From: Litoreibacter meonggei
GTDB taxonomy: Bacteria > Pseudomonadota > Alphaproteobacteria > Rhodobacterales > Rhodobacteraceae
Reading direction: 5' to 3'
Length of the DNA stretch: 64,000 nucleotides
Assembly: GCF_003663885.1 (NCBI RefSeq)
Contig: NZ_RCCE01000003.1
Span: forward strand, 641,114 to 705,113
Shown: piece after piece, positions 18,092-26,269 of the stretch
Position numbering within the stretch: position 1 is the first letter of the stretch
How the letters are laid out: each line of letters starts with the position of its first letter
The notes under the pieces: generated by a model
Told to the model about the DNA's origin: nothing
The model's database searches: none
What the model saw: the letters and a program-made list of their open reading frames with translations, nothing else
Translations under genes and position numbers: made by a program

Positions 18092-19177
18092 GTGAGAATG
18101 GCGATGTATGAATGGCGTGGATGGGCAAAGTTCGGATTCTGGGAGCATATTTCTGCCGAGGATTTTCTCGGTAGTGCAGATCGCTCTGAGATCTCTGAAC
18201 TGACTTGGGTACTGGAACAAGTAGTCCCAGTTATTCACGTGCCGCTGGGAGGGGATGGTCCCCTCGGGCCCAAGCGACCCGCAACGTTTCGCGATGAAAA
18301 AAAGCTACTGCAGCATATCCGCCGAGGTTCCTATGACAGAGCGCTGCGAAAAGTTTCTGAAAGATTTATCTCAGTCTCGGACCCAGATAGTGGCGAGCCC
18401 ATGGACACCTACTTGGCCTGCCACACGAAAACCCACGGCGGAGACGAGGGTTTTAAGCTGCACCAGTTGAAACGGGCTGCGAATAACCTAGAAATTCTTA
18501 ATGCAGGTTTACCCGAAGATCCCAACTACGAGTGGCTGCATGCCGCCGAGAGCGACGCGATTAAGGCAATTGAGAGTGAAGGGGTTACCTTTAGGGGCCT
18601 TGATGAAACTTTCCTGAAACTGGTGGAAAAGAAAAAGCGGAAAGTAGTGAGCCCAAAACGCGATGGAATTTGGGAAGAGGCTGAAGAAGCCGAAGCCGGG
18701 GCCTATCCTTTGGTTCAGATCGCTGATGAAAACGCACAATGGCTTAGAACAAGCGTTTTCCATGCAGTAAACGTGCTGTTGGGGGTGAGAACACTGAACA
18801 TGCACATACGACTTTTACCGCCTGCTTGCTGCAATGAAGATCTGTGGACCCCGGAAAACGTTTCAAGACACATGGTCGAAGCGACTGCCCTTTCCTGCTC
18901 AATCGGCTACCACTGGAACGCGCTTGACGATCACTACCTGCAGAAGCTGGCACAGGGGAAAAAGAAGCAAGAAAAACCGCTTTTGGACGACAACATTAAA
19001 CGTAGCGAAGCCCAAACCGATAGAGATAGCGAGATTGTGAAGCAGATGGGCGTGCTTGTACGGCGCGGGTGTAAGGTCATGCCTGCCGCTCGAAAAGTGC
19101 AGAAAGACATGGGATTATCTACTAGTCCCTCAAGAATTCAGGGCATTTACTACAAAGCACTTAAAAAGCAAAAATAA
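18092..19177 (+). CDS. Hypothetical protein of the accessory element
   Basis: Up to 361 residues from GTG 18092; ATGs at 18098 and 18104 are equally possible and none has a good ribosome site. I do not recognise the family. The middle is charged (EKKKRKVV, EEAEEAEAG). The C-terminal 60 residues are basic and helical (VRRGCKVMPAARKVQKDM, then a run ending GIYYKALKKQK), which could be a DNA-contacting helix-turn-helix. The neighbours (integrase scar, AlpA-type and replication-type HTH genes) point to a mobile-element gene. Long, uninterrupted and well separated, so probably real. Confidence 0.6.
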   Translation: MRMAMYEWRGWAKFGFWEHISAEDFLGSADRSEISELTWVLEQVVPVIHVPLGGDGPLGPKRPATFRDEKKLLQHIRRGSYDRALRKVSERFISVSDPDSGEPMDTYLACHTKTHGGDEGFKLHQLKRAANNLEILNAGLPEDPNYEWLHAAESDAIKAIESEGVTFRGLDETFLKLVEKKKRKVVSPKRDGIWEEAEEAEAGAYPLVQIADENAQWLRTSVFHAVNVLLGVRTLNMHIRLLPPACCNEDLWTPENVSRHMVEATALSCSIGYHWNALDDHYLQKLAQGKKKQEKPLLDDNIKRSEAQTDRDSEIVKQMGVLVRRGCKVMPAARKVQKDMGLSTSPSRIQGIYYKALKKQK

Positions 19178-19251
19178 GTGTTTGCGCATTCGGCGCAGAC
19201 AAAATTGCAATGGCACGGTGGTCACTACGAAACAAATCGGAGTACCGTGAC

Positions 19252-19440
19252 ATGCGATATTTAACTATGGAACAACTGCGCCAGATGCTCGGCGGTCGAG
19301 GCCGCACGACGATCTATCGTGACATCGAGGCAGGCCGCTTACCAACACCAACCAAGATTGGCGGGATCAACTACTTTCCCGATCATCTGGTCTTTGCTGC
19401 ACTGAAGAAGCTAGATCCCAAACCGAGGGGTGGGAGCTAA
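19252..19440 (+). CDS. AlpA/excisionase-type small HTH protein
   Basis: 62 residues from the ATG at 19252. It has the MerR-like winged helix of AlpA/Xis proteins: MEQLRQMLGGRGRTTIYRDI, then EAGRLPTPTKIGG and a short C-terminal helix. Such proteins act as excisionase or integrase activators, or as small DNA-binding regulators of integrated elements. The 3' end overlaps a possible GTG start of the next gene, indicating one operon. An upstream extension to 19210 lacks support. Confidence 0.75.
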   Translation: MRYLTMEQLRQMLGGRGRTTIYRDIEAGRLPTPTKIGGINYFPDHLVFAALKKLDPKPRGGS

Positions 19441-19444
19441 GGTT

Positions 19445-20422
19445 ATGTATCAGCCAGATATTTCAACCCTCAGCGGCGATTTCACACTGTCTGAACTGAA
19501 ACTCCAGATCATTCAGAACATGGCGCTAGATGACAACCTGTCGCCCTCCGCTACTAAGGTTGCGACAGTTCTCATCACAGCACTACTTGATCGGAAATCT
19601 GGGTGGTGTTTTCGAACTGATGTGGAGCTTGCGAGTTGCGCTGGAATTTCAGTAGACACCCTGCGTCGCCGCGTGAAAAAGAACTCTTCATTTCTTCAAT
19701 ACTATTCGGTCAAGCGTGGAAAGCACAAAGGGATTGCGACTGAGTATCAATTAACCTCCCAAGCTATGCAGGATGGCGCGAAACGCCGCGCAGGAATGTT
19801 AAGCAACACGACGCGCGCTAGTGGTGAATCCGCGATCATAAATCGGAGAGCCCAATCTGAGCCGGTGGTGGGAAAAATCACCAACTCAGATTGTGAAGGT
19901 GGGAATAATTCCGACATAAGGGGGGAGGAATTACCTACAACAGGCGGGAAGAAACACCCACCCATCACAGTTCCTAAACCCAGTTCAATAACAGCTTGTA
20001 GCAGCAATCGGCTTTGCGAGACAATCGAACCGATATCCAGCATTCTTGAGTGGTTCACCAGTGCTTACCCTCGTGAAGGCAACGTCAGAAAAGTCAAATC
20101 CGCTTTGGCGTCCTTGATTGCAGAGAACATACCTCCCAACGCAATCATCAAAGCAGCCGCTGCATACGCTTGCGAGCAAAAGGGCAATGAAATTAGGTTC
20201 ATGAAGCTTCCTGAGAACTGGCTGCGTGAGAAGGATTTCAGGCAACCCCGTACTCCCAAGTACAGCGGCGCTACAAAAGCTGATGTACGGCAAACTTCCG
20301 CGAACTGGATCAAAGAGAGATCTGGTCTTGCTCGCACCTGTTCGTCTGATGAGGTGCGCGAGTTGTTAGCTCAGGGATTGGTTACTCGAGAGGAGTGTTT
20401 AGCCGCAGGACTGTCGTTGTGA
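19445..20422 (+). CDS. HTH-domain protein, replication-initiator-like
   Basis: 325 residues from the ATG at 19445 (GGAG eight bases upstream); a GTG at 19430 would overlap the previous gene. Residues ~30-110 form a winged HTH of the type found in plasmid or phage replication proteins (SPSATKVATVLITALLDRKS, then SCAGISVDTLRRRVKK). A disordered Ser/Thr/Gly-rich linker follows (~115-205), then a helical C-terminal domain with WLREKDF. It probably binds element DNA; whether it starts replication is not known. Confidence 0.65.
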   Translation: MYQPDISTLSGDFTLSELKLQIIQNMALDDNLSPSATKVATVLITALLDRKSGWCFRTDVELASCAGISVDTLRRRVKKNSSFLQYYSVKRGKHKGIATEYQLTSQAMQDGAKRRAGMLSNTTRASGESAIINRRAQSEPVVGKITNSDCEGGNNSDIRGEELPTTGGKKHPPITVPKPSSITACSSNRLCETIEPISSILEWFTSAYPREGNVRKVKSALASLIAENIPPNAIIKAAAAYACEQKGNEIRFMKLPENWLREKDFRQPRTPKYSGATKADVRQTSANWIKERSGLARTCSSDEVRELLAQGLVTREECLAAGLSL

Positions 20423-20485
20423 ACGGTGAGGCCTGCTGCCAAAGAAATTATCTCGATTGGCTCGCATTTTAGGTCCCGCGAAACC

Positions 20486-20525
20486 TTTGCACCCCGACAC
20501 CGCAAGGCGGGAGAGTAGGTGCAAA
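20486..20525 (+). repeat. Inverted repeat upstream of the HGGxxG gene pair
   Basis: TTTGCACC (20486-20493) is repeated inverted as GGTGCAAA (20518-20525) around a 24-base loop containing CGCAAGGCG. It lies about 25 bases before the start of the next gene and could be a terminator of the previous gene or an mRNA structure. No poly-T tail is seen. Confidence 0.4.
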
Positions 20526-20548
20526 CTCGTTGACTGGAAGGATGAAAA

Positions 20549-21172
20549 ATGAACAACGTGACAGACCGTAAACATGATAGTCAAATTGGAGGAAATACTC
20601 CTACTGGCCGGTCGGCATCGACCAGCAATGATTCGGTTACTGCAAGCAACTCTGTCGCGTCTTTTGGAGCCTGCCAAACCATAAAACAACGATGCACACC
20701 GGACCTTGGAAGCGTAACGACATCTCAGATCGCAGATAACTTGCCAGATGAGACGGAGCTGCAATCGATGTACGGCGTGAAGAGCTCTACCGCAGCTCGT
20801 GGTCTTCTGATGAGCGCCCTCCAAGGCCTTGGCGAAGGGGGTGCTCATTATCGGTCCTTCGTTTTATCAATGGGAGCTGAGTTGGAACCTAACGATGCGA
20901 TCGAGGCGATGCTTGTCACGCAAATGGCCGTCACTCATGCAGCCATGATGACTAGTGTGGGGAGTTCTTTGAATGCCAAGAGCGACCAAGCAAGAGAGTC
21001 ATATGACAGGATCACGAACCGACTTGGTCGTACATTCGTCACGCAACTCGAGGCGTTGAAGAAATATCGCAAGAGCCCTTCGCAAACCATCCGCGTAGAG
21101 CACGTCACTGTTAACGCAGGTGGACAAGCGATTGTGGGGGACGTCAGATCTGGAGGGATAGATGTTGAATGA
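20549..21172 (+). CDS. Conserved hypothetical protein of phage/IME type
   Basis: 207 residues with a GGAAGGA site upstream. The N-terminal 50 residues are low-complexity Ser/Thr/Asn. The rest is helical and ends RVEHVTVNAGGQAIVGDV, a closing block that recurs in alphaproteobacterial element proteins that precede HGGxxG genes. It may be structural or DNA-packaging related, but no function is known. The stop overlaps the next gene by 11 bases. Confidence 0.65.
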   Translation: MNNVTDRKHDSQIGGNTPTGRSASTSNDSVTASNSVASFGACQTIKQRCTPDLGSVTTSQIADNLPDETELQSMYGVKSSTAARGLLMSALQGLGEGGAHYRSFVLSMGAELEPNDAIEAMLVTQMAVTHAAMMTSVGSSLNAKSDQARESYDRITNRLGRTFVTQLEALKKYRKSPSQTIRVEHVTVNAGGQAIVGDVRSGGIDVE

Positions 21173-21413
21173 TGACGCTAACCCCATGCAAAGGGCACAT
21201 TGCGCACCTCGCTGCACAGCAATGGCGAAATCCACCAAGCTGCGTTGTCGAGCCCCCGCTGTCACGGGTTGGAGTGTATGCCGTATGCATGGAGCACGAG
21301 GCGGTGCATCATCGGGGGCGCATCACCCCAACTTCAAGCACGGCCTACGAGGAAAGGAATTTAAGGAGCTGCGAAGCCTTTCCGTTGGTTTTCGGAAACT
21401 AAAGTACATGTGA
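21162..21413 (+). CDS. HGGxxG-motif small protein
   Basis: 83 residues. It has CTAMAKSTKLRCRAPAV, a cysteine pair in the style of a zinc knuckle, then CRMHGARGGASSG and HHPNFKHGLRGKE, the pattern of the HGGxxG family that follows the preceding gene in many alphaproteobacterial elements. The function is unknown; the Cys/His spacing suggests metal or nucleic-acid binding. It overlaps its upstream partner by 11 bases. Confidence 0.72.
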   Translation: MLNDDANPMQRAHCAPRCTAMAKSTKLRCRAPAVTGWSVCRMHGARGGASSGAHHPNFKHGLRGKEFKELRSLSVGFRKLKYM

Positions 21414-22128
21414 ATAACCAAGTCTTCGACTTGGAAGCCTAATTGGGGTTCTGCTGCGTTAATTGAATGTGGTCGGATTCAAGCTTAAGCCTTGGGACTA
21501 TGAAGCGTCGTCGAACAGCCTTGCTACGAAGGAAATTTCGTTGAGCACAGGCGTTTGTCGACGCTATCGACGCGTTCTTTGTAGCTCACGGACATACATA
21601 TCCCCTTTGAAACGGTTGGTAGTGATGCGGGTATCAGGCTGCACAAGTGGCGCGTGAATACGTGAAGCACTCTAGTCTTGAGGCAAAGTAATTGAGACCG
21701 CCTAGGTCCGGGAAGGTCATACTGAACGAGCCAGTGCAGTGGCGAAATACCGTCTCAGGCTTGGTATTATGAGACAGTATTCGGTCCAATCGATAGTGCG
21801 TGCCCACTCCAAGAGGTTTAGGCACTGTTGATCGAAGCGCACTATCAGCGCAATCCGGTCATTCATTCGACACGCAGAATTGTTCAAGTTGGGCTTGAAG
21901 TTGCCGTTCGCGGCGTTGTGTATGACGCCAGTTATGGGTTGGTTACGACCAGCCACGCAGGCCTTGTCGCAACAGATGTTCGGGCCCGAGTTATACAATC
22001 CATAGCCCAGATTCGTATAAGCGCGCATATGTGAAATCTGACGTCGAAAATCTATTCAGCTAATGTCGGTTGTTCCTCTTAGACCGTATGGATGAGTGAG
22101 ATCAATTTTTTACGCTGCGTGTGCAGAG
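21414..22128. other. Gene-poor right flank of the element remnant
   Basis: 715 bases with no convincing gene. A perfect 7-bp hairpin CCAAGTC-TTC-GACTTGG lies at 21418-21434 just after the HGGxxG gene and may end its transcript. Short frames at 21463-21657 and, on the minus strand, 21717-22028 do not resemble known proteins. It may be decayed element DNA. I could not find a tRNA or a direct repeat marking an attachment site. Confidence 0.4.
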
Positions 22129-22815
22129 CTAAAGCTGGTGTCGCACTAACCACGCTGTCAGGGTCTCGACGAGACTATCGGCTTCGGAAAAGTTGGTAGT
22201 ACGAGGGTCCGTTCCTATCACACCCCAGATTGGGCTTTTCTTGTCATGCCGATCGATTGCGTCCAGTGTTTTGTCAAGACTTGGAAGTTGTGACATGTCG
22301 ACGGTTTCCGGCGCGATAGCATGCATTAAATTCGTCTCGAAGGCCCCTGCGTGATCCGGTTCAATATTCGCAGCCACACAGCGGTTTACTGCCGTGGCAA
22401 TGATGTTGAGACGGTCGCTTTTGGCATTCCAATCCGCAGCGAAGCAGTCAATCATCACCAATTGTTCATCTGCAAAATGGCCGCTGAAGATGATCAACCG
22501 CTCAACATGCATCGCGCAAAGGCGTTCGGCAGTTCGAGCTAACATGGCTTCAATTTCGGCGGAGTCTTCCATCATAATCGTCCATGGGTATGCACTATGT
22601 CCGCCACCTGTTCCGAAATAAAGTGGCGGCATGACAAGCCCGCCACCTTGTTCAGCAGCACGAAGGCACAGGCCGTGCGCCGTGAGGGCGTCCAGCCCGA
22701 CTGGCAGATGTTCGCAATGCCATTCGATCGTGCCGAGTGGCATCCAGATAGTGGATTTTTCCGCCAAAGCGGTGCGAATTTGATGCGGGCGCAGGCGTTC
22801 AATTTGCCTTGTCAT
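22129..22815 (-). CDS. Creatininase-family amidohydrolase/hydrolase
   Basis: 228 residues. The family metal site is visible: LGTIEWHCEHLPVGLDAL supplies Glu31, His33, His36 and Asp42; His113 lies in FSGHFADEQ, which replaces the usual NGHGGN; a Glu lies in HAGAFETN. Members include creatinine hydrolase, mycofactocin and riboflavin-pathway hydrolases and, as I recall, the Thermotoga ring-opening hydrolase for diketo-inositol (IolN). The gene overlaps the aldo/keto reductase stop-start by four bases and sits in a cyclitol island, which favours a cyclitol substrate. That assignment is inference. Confidence 0.8.
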   Translation of the reverse strand: MTRQIERLRPHQIRTALAEKSTIWMPLGTIEWHCEHLPVGLDALTAHGLCLRAAEQGGGLVMPPLYFGTGGGHSAYPWTIMMEDSAEIEAMLARTAERLCAMHVERLIIFSGHFADEQLVMIDCFAADWNAKSDRLNIIATAVNRCVAANIEPDHAGAFETNLMHAIAPETVDMSQLPSLDKTLDAIDRHDKKSPIWGVIGTDPRTTNFSEADSLVETLTAWLVRHQL

Positions 22816-23786
22816 GTGTAAAAATTCCTTGCCCAGGCGTGCTTTTCTAATCGTTCGAGCAGCGCTTCCGGCAGGTGATTTCCGTCTGAATAGGCGATGT
22901 TCATATCGACCTCCTGTGGGGTTTTCATACCCGGAATCAAAACGCTAACGGCATCGTGCGACAAGACGTATCGCATTGCGGCTTCGGCGAGAGTCGGGAA
23001 AGCGTCGCCGAGTTCGCCCTTAAGCGCATCAAGCCGCATCAAGGTTTGCGCGAACCGATCTCCGCGAAACATTTCGTGTTGTTGTGATCCGGTTTCCCAA
23101 GTGGCGTAGCTGTCTTTAGTCCAGTGTCCAACCAGCGACCCGCTGTCCAAGGGCACCCGTGCGATGATCGCGGTGTCGCTGGCTTTGGCGGCTCCGAACA
23201 ATGCGTCGCGGGGCTGCTGTTCGAACAGGTTAAAAATGACCTGTTGCGAGCTTACCAACCCAAGGTGCGCCAATTCTACGCCTTCGTCAGGGCGATTGTC
23301 GCGCAGCGAAACGCCGATTTGGTCGATTTTGCCTTCACGGCGCAAATCATTCAGGGTTTCAAGCCAGTCCAATTCCAGATGACCGTTTGGCGCCCAAGTG
23401 TGCAATTGAAACAGATCAAGGCGTTCCACGCCAAGGTGGCGCAGCGAGTTTTCGACGTTCTCGCGAAGATGCCAATCGGGGAAACGTCCGCGAAAAGCAG
23501 GTGTGTTGTCACTTGCGTTTGGCCAGACAGTTGGTTGGGCCTTAGTCGCGACATAAATCTTGTCGCCGCTCCATTCACGCAGCGCCCGTCCAATTATTTT
23601 CTCGGAATGTCCCGCCCCATAGAGCTGCGCAGTATCCACAAAATTTATGCCACGTTCAAAGGCGTGGAGCAGTGTGTATACGGAGACGTCATCGTCAACC
23701 GGGCCCCAAGCGCCGCCAATTTGCCAGCCGCCGAAACCAATTTCCGACACCATCCAACCTGTGCGGCCAAAACCGCGATACTTCAT
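22812..23786 (-). CDS. Aldo/keto reductase
   Basis: 324 residues from the ATG at 23786, giving the typical N-terminus MKYRGFGRTGWMVSEIGFG. Catalytic residues are visible: Asp in NFVDTAQLYGAGHSE, Tyr in the same block, Lys in VATKAQPT, His in LFQLHTW; SVLIPGMKTPQEV contacts NADP. It probably oxidises or reduces a cyclitol or inosose given its neighbours (creatininase-type hydrolase downstream, LacI upstream). The best ribosome site upstream belongs to a ten-codon reading frame that ends on this ATG. Confidence 0.87.
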   Translation of the reverse strand: MKYRGFGRTGWMVSEIGFGGWQIGGAWGPVDDDVSVYTLLHAFERGINFVDTAQLYGAGHSEKIIGRALREWSGDKIYVATKAQPTVWPNASDNTPAFRGRFPDWHLRENVENSLRHLGVERLDLFQLHTWAPNGHLELDWLETLNDLRREGKIDQIGVSLRDNRPDEGVELAHLGLVSSQQVIFNLFEQQPRDALFGAAKASDTAIIARVPLDSGSLVGHWTKDSYATWETGSQQHEMFRGDRFAQTLMRLDALKGELGDAFPTLAEAAMRYVLSHDAVSVLIPGMKTPQEVDMNIAYSDGNHLPEALLERLEKHAWARNFYT

Positions 23787-23815
23787 GTGGGCAAGTTCGC
23801 TTTGATTTTGTTCAT
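23783..23815 (-). CDS. Possible 10-residue leader peptide coupled to the aldo/keto reductase
   Basis: ATG at 23815 lies five bases after a perfect AAGGAGG and opens the frame MNKIKANLPT. Its TGA overlaps the aldo/keto reductase ATG (ATGA). The reductase itself has no in-frame start with a good ribosome site, so its translation probably depends on re-initiation after this small frame. No repeated codon suggests attenuation control. Confidence 0.4.
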   Translation of the reverse strand: MNKIKANLPT

Positions 23816-23923
23816 CAACGCCTCCTTGGGTGTGGCCGCCGCAGGTGTGCGGCACCAATTGCTTTTGGGCAAACCTAGCGGTGCCGTCATGCTTTGTGCA
23901 GACACGAAGCTGATGTGAAACAA

Positions 23924-24961
23924 TCAGGGCGCTGGCGGGATGTTCTCTGGTCCATAAAGCACAATGGGGACGTTTGAGACATAGGGGCGCGCGACTGGTC
24001 TGCCTTCGTAACCAAAGTGATCCATCAGGACATCCAGAGAGAATTGGGCTTGGAGGCGGGGGTTTTGGTCTAGCGTTAGGGTCATTATCCCATCGCGGAG
24101 CATCTGGGTCGTATATTGGGTAAGTTCATGGCCGACGAACAAAGGGCGCTTATGGAGTACGTCGGCTTCGATTGCTGCCCGGACACCTAGATTGGCGCCT
24201 CCGACATTATATATCGCGGCGATATCTGGACGCTCGCGGAATGCCGCAATGAGCTTTTCCCTTGACCGGTCACGTTCGTCCAGACCCTCAACGACACCAA
24301 CAATCGTCAACTTTGGGGCATGTTCCGTCAGGTACTCCTTGAATCCGGCGATACGATCTGCGTGGGATTGGAAACCGAGGTGACTGCATAAAACCATGAC
24401 AGGGCCACCAAGCGGCACCATGCGCGAGACGAAGTAGCCTGCGGTTCGTCCAGCGGTATGATGATTGGTTCCAGCATAGGCGAGTTGTTTAGAACCCGAC
24501 AGGTCTGAGATAATCGAGATCACAGGAATGTTTCGTTTGCCGACATCATCTATCGCATCGTGAATCAGGGCATCGTTCTGGGCATAAGCAATCACCGCAT
24601 CGCAATCCGTCGCCCTTATGGCTGCCGCGAGGGCATCGGGGGTTTCATGGGGAAGAGTGGTGATGTGAAGGCTTATGCGCCTGTCGATAGTTTTAGCAAG
24701 GTTCCGAAACTCCAACGCAATGCGGGCGAGAAGGGGAAGATCGGGACGTGCAAGGATCAGATTGAGTCGGATAAGTGGTTTGTAGGACGGCGGCAATTGA
24801 CGGCGAAGCCCAAGCGCGCGTGCCGCGTCAATGACCTTGCGGCGGACGTCTTCGCTCACGTTGCCACGTTCATTTAATACGCGATCAACAGTGGCCGTGC
24901 CGACACCGGCACTACGCGCAACGTCTTGTAATCTTGGTCGTGAGTCGCCCTTTTTGGCCAT
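23924..24961 (-). CDS. LacI-family transcriptional regulator (cyclitol region 1)
   Basis: 345 residues from the ATG at 24961 (AGGGGG seven bases upstream); the longer frame to 25021 has no site. HTH: PRLQDVARSAGVGTATVDRV, hinge, then a periplasmic-binding-type sensor domain with GGPVMVLCSH and TLTLDQNPRLQAQFSL. The T-V-D-R recognition helix is shared with the two other LacI regulators in this window. It is divergent from the hydroxylase-ABC operon and upstream of the reductase-hydrolase pair, so it may control both. A candidate operator lies at 25008-25021. Confidence 0.9.
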   Translation of the reverse strand: MAKKGDSRPRLQDVARSAGVGTATVDRVLNERGNVSEDVRRKVIDAARALGLRRQLPPSYKPLIRLNLILARPDLPLLARIALEFRNLAKTIDRRISLHITTLPHETPDALAAAIRATDCDAVIAYAQNDALIHDAIDDVGKRNIPVISIISDLSGSKQLAYAGTNHHTAGRTAGYFVSRMVPLGGPVMVLCSHLGFQSHADRIAGFKEYLTEHAPKLTIVGVVEGLDERDRSREKLIAAFRERPDIAAIYNVGGANLGVRAAIEADVLHKRPLFVGHELTQYTTQMLRDGIMTLTLDQNPRLQAQFSLDVLMDHFGYEGRPVARPYVSNVPIVLYGPENIPPAP

Positions 24962-25007
24962 TTCGCCCCCTAAACTAACGTTGCAAGGGAGCATAGATTT
25001 TTTGCAG

Positions 25008-25021
25008 TTGATGTAAATCAA
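25008..25021. promoter_or_regulatory. Candidate LacI-type operator
   Basis: TTGAT-GTAA-ATCAA, a perfect 5-bp-arm palindrome 46 bases upstream of the LacI start, in the divergent gap before the hydroxylase gene. A related TTGATGTA sequence lies upstream of the third LacI gene (45406-45420). Confidence 0.4.
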
Positions 25022-25139
25022 TCAGTTTCCGACATGCGACAAATTGGTCCAGCAGGCATGATGGTTCTAATCAACGGAACCGAGTTTCGATCTCTGGATC
25101 GGCACAAATTCACTGTTCAGACTGTCAGGGGGTATAGCG

Positions 25140-26153
25140 ATGGACGACTTAAAGAGCGGCACGCGGGACAAGCGTGGCAATTGGCGCCCCAATGACGCCA
25201 TTGAAAACGCGCCGGTCTTTATCTGGCCCATTCGCCCGATGAAATTCGTGCGCTGGTTGCCAAGCTATTTCCTGCCGTGGAACCTGACTTTTTTAGCTAT
25301 CAGCGTGGTGTTCTGGTTTCTGTTGACACCGTCCCGTGAGACACTCGAAACGGTGGAGTGGGGGTGGGTGATTTACCTGTTTGCACGCAACTCAGCGATT
25401 GTGATCCTGTTTTACGGGGCGCTAGAACTGCGATTGTATGTGAAGCGGCGTCAGGGAACACATTTCAAATACAACGGCAAGTTTCCGTCGGAACATCCGT
25501 CGGATGTATTCATGTTCAAAAGCCAAAATGTGGACAACATCATCCGCACATTTGGCACCGGATTGCCGATTTGGACCGCCTATGAGGTCGGAATGCTGTG
25601 GGCCTGGGCCAACGGCTGGGGGCCTTGGGCCACCTTTTCTGAACATCCGATTTGGTTGATTTGCTTTGGTCTTGTTATTCCCATCCTGCACGAATTCCAT
25701 TTCTATTGTATTCATCGGCTGATCCATATTCCGGTGCTGTATAAGTGGATCCATTCGGTACACCACAATTCGGTCAACCCGTCGCCGTGGTCATCGTTAT
25801 CAATGCACCCCGTTGAACATCTTTTGTACTGGTCTGGCAGCCTGATCCATCTGGTTTTGCCATCGCATCCACTGCTGATGATCTATCACCTCAATATTGC
25901 GGGAACGGGAGCTGTGGTCGGGCATGTCGGCTTCGACAAGATTGAGACAGGTGAGGATGGCGCGTTCGATACACATGCCTATGCCCACTACCTGCACCAC
26001 AAGTACTTCGAAGTGAACTACGCCGATGGGATGATGCCATTGGATCGCTGGATGGGCACTTGGCATGACGGTTCGAAAGCCGGTGACAAAATCATGCAAG
26101 ATCGTTTTCGCAAGAAGAAAGAAAGAGCAAACGCGCGCAAAGGGGAGGCCTAA
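25140..26153 (+). CDS. Sterol desaturase/fatty-acid hydroxylase-family di-iron membrane oxygenase
   Basis: 337 residues with about four membrane helices. The histidine clusters expected for the di-iron site are HEFHFYCIHRLIH, HSVHHNS, HPVEHLLY and HYLHHKYF. Such enzymes use O2 and electrons from a ferredoxin to hydroxylate an alkyl group. It begins the operon leading into a sugar ABC importer, MocA/MocC-type enzymes and a Rieske ferredoxin (31299-31610), so a role on a cyclitol O-methyl group is more likely than on a sterol; this is inference. An AGGGGG site precedes the start. Confidence 0.85.
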   Translation: MDDLKSGTRDKRGNWRPNDAIENAPVFIWPIRPMKFVRWLPSYFLPWNLTFLAISVVFWFLLTPSRETLETVEWGWVIYLFARNSAIVILFYGALELRLYVKRRQGTHFKYNGKFPSEHPSDVFMFKSQNVDNIIRTFGTGLPIWTAYEVGMLWAWANGWGPWATFSEHPIWLICFGLVIPILHEFHFYCIHRLIHIPVLYKWIHSVHHNSVNPSPWSSLSMHPVEHLLYWSGSLIHLVLPSHPLLMIYHLNIAGTGAVVGHVGFDKIETGEDGAFDTHAYAHYLHHKYFEVNYADGMMPLDRWMGTWHDGSKAGDKIMQDRFRKKKERANARKGEA

Positions 26154-26234
26154 TGGCCGTTGCTTACAAGTCTAGGCTGTTCGCAGGTCGGACGTGCTAG
26201 CAAACGCCGGGTCCGATTGACCCACAACGAATGT

Positions 26235-26248
26235 CGTCAATTGTGACG
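26235..26248. promoter_or_regulatory. Possible regulatory palindrome before the binding-protein gene
   Basis: CGTCA-ATTG-TGACG lies 22 bases before the ATG of the ABC binding protein. Its TGACG half-sites match those of the LacI operator at 31692-31709 but in the opposite order. Weak evidence on its own. Confidence 0.25.
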
Positions 26249-26269
26249 GCGCAAAGGGAGGAAACTACA

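Noticed and set aside
17871..18095. 74-codon frame after the integrase scar
   Set aside because: No known pattern or ribosome site; its start overlaps the integrase remnant in another frame.
21463..21657. Small frame with a phage-like opening (FKLKPWDYE)
   Set aside because: Too short and no ribosome site; the resemblance to a phage protein could not be supported.
25140..26153. Sterol or hopanoid metabolism
   Set aside because: The family name suggests it, but the gene opens a sugar-importer operon with MocA-, MocC- and MocE-type genes and no isoprenoid genes are near.
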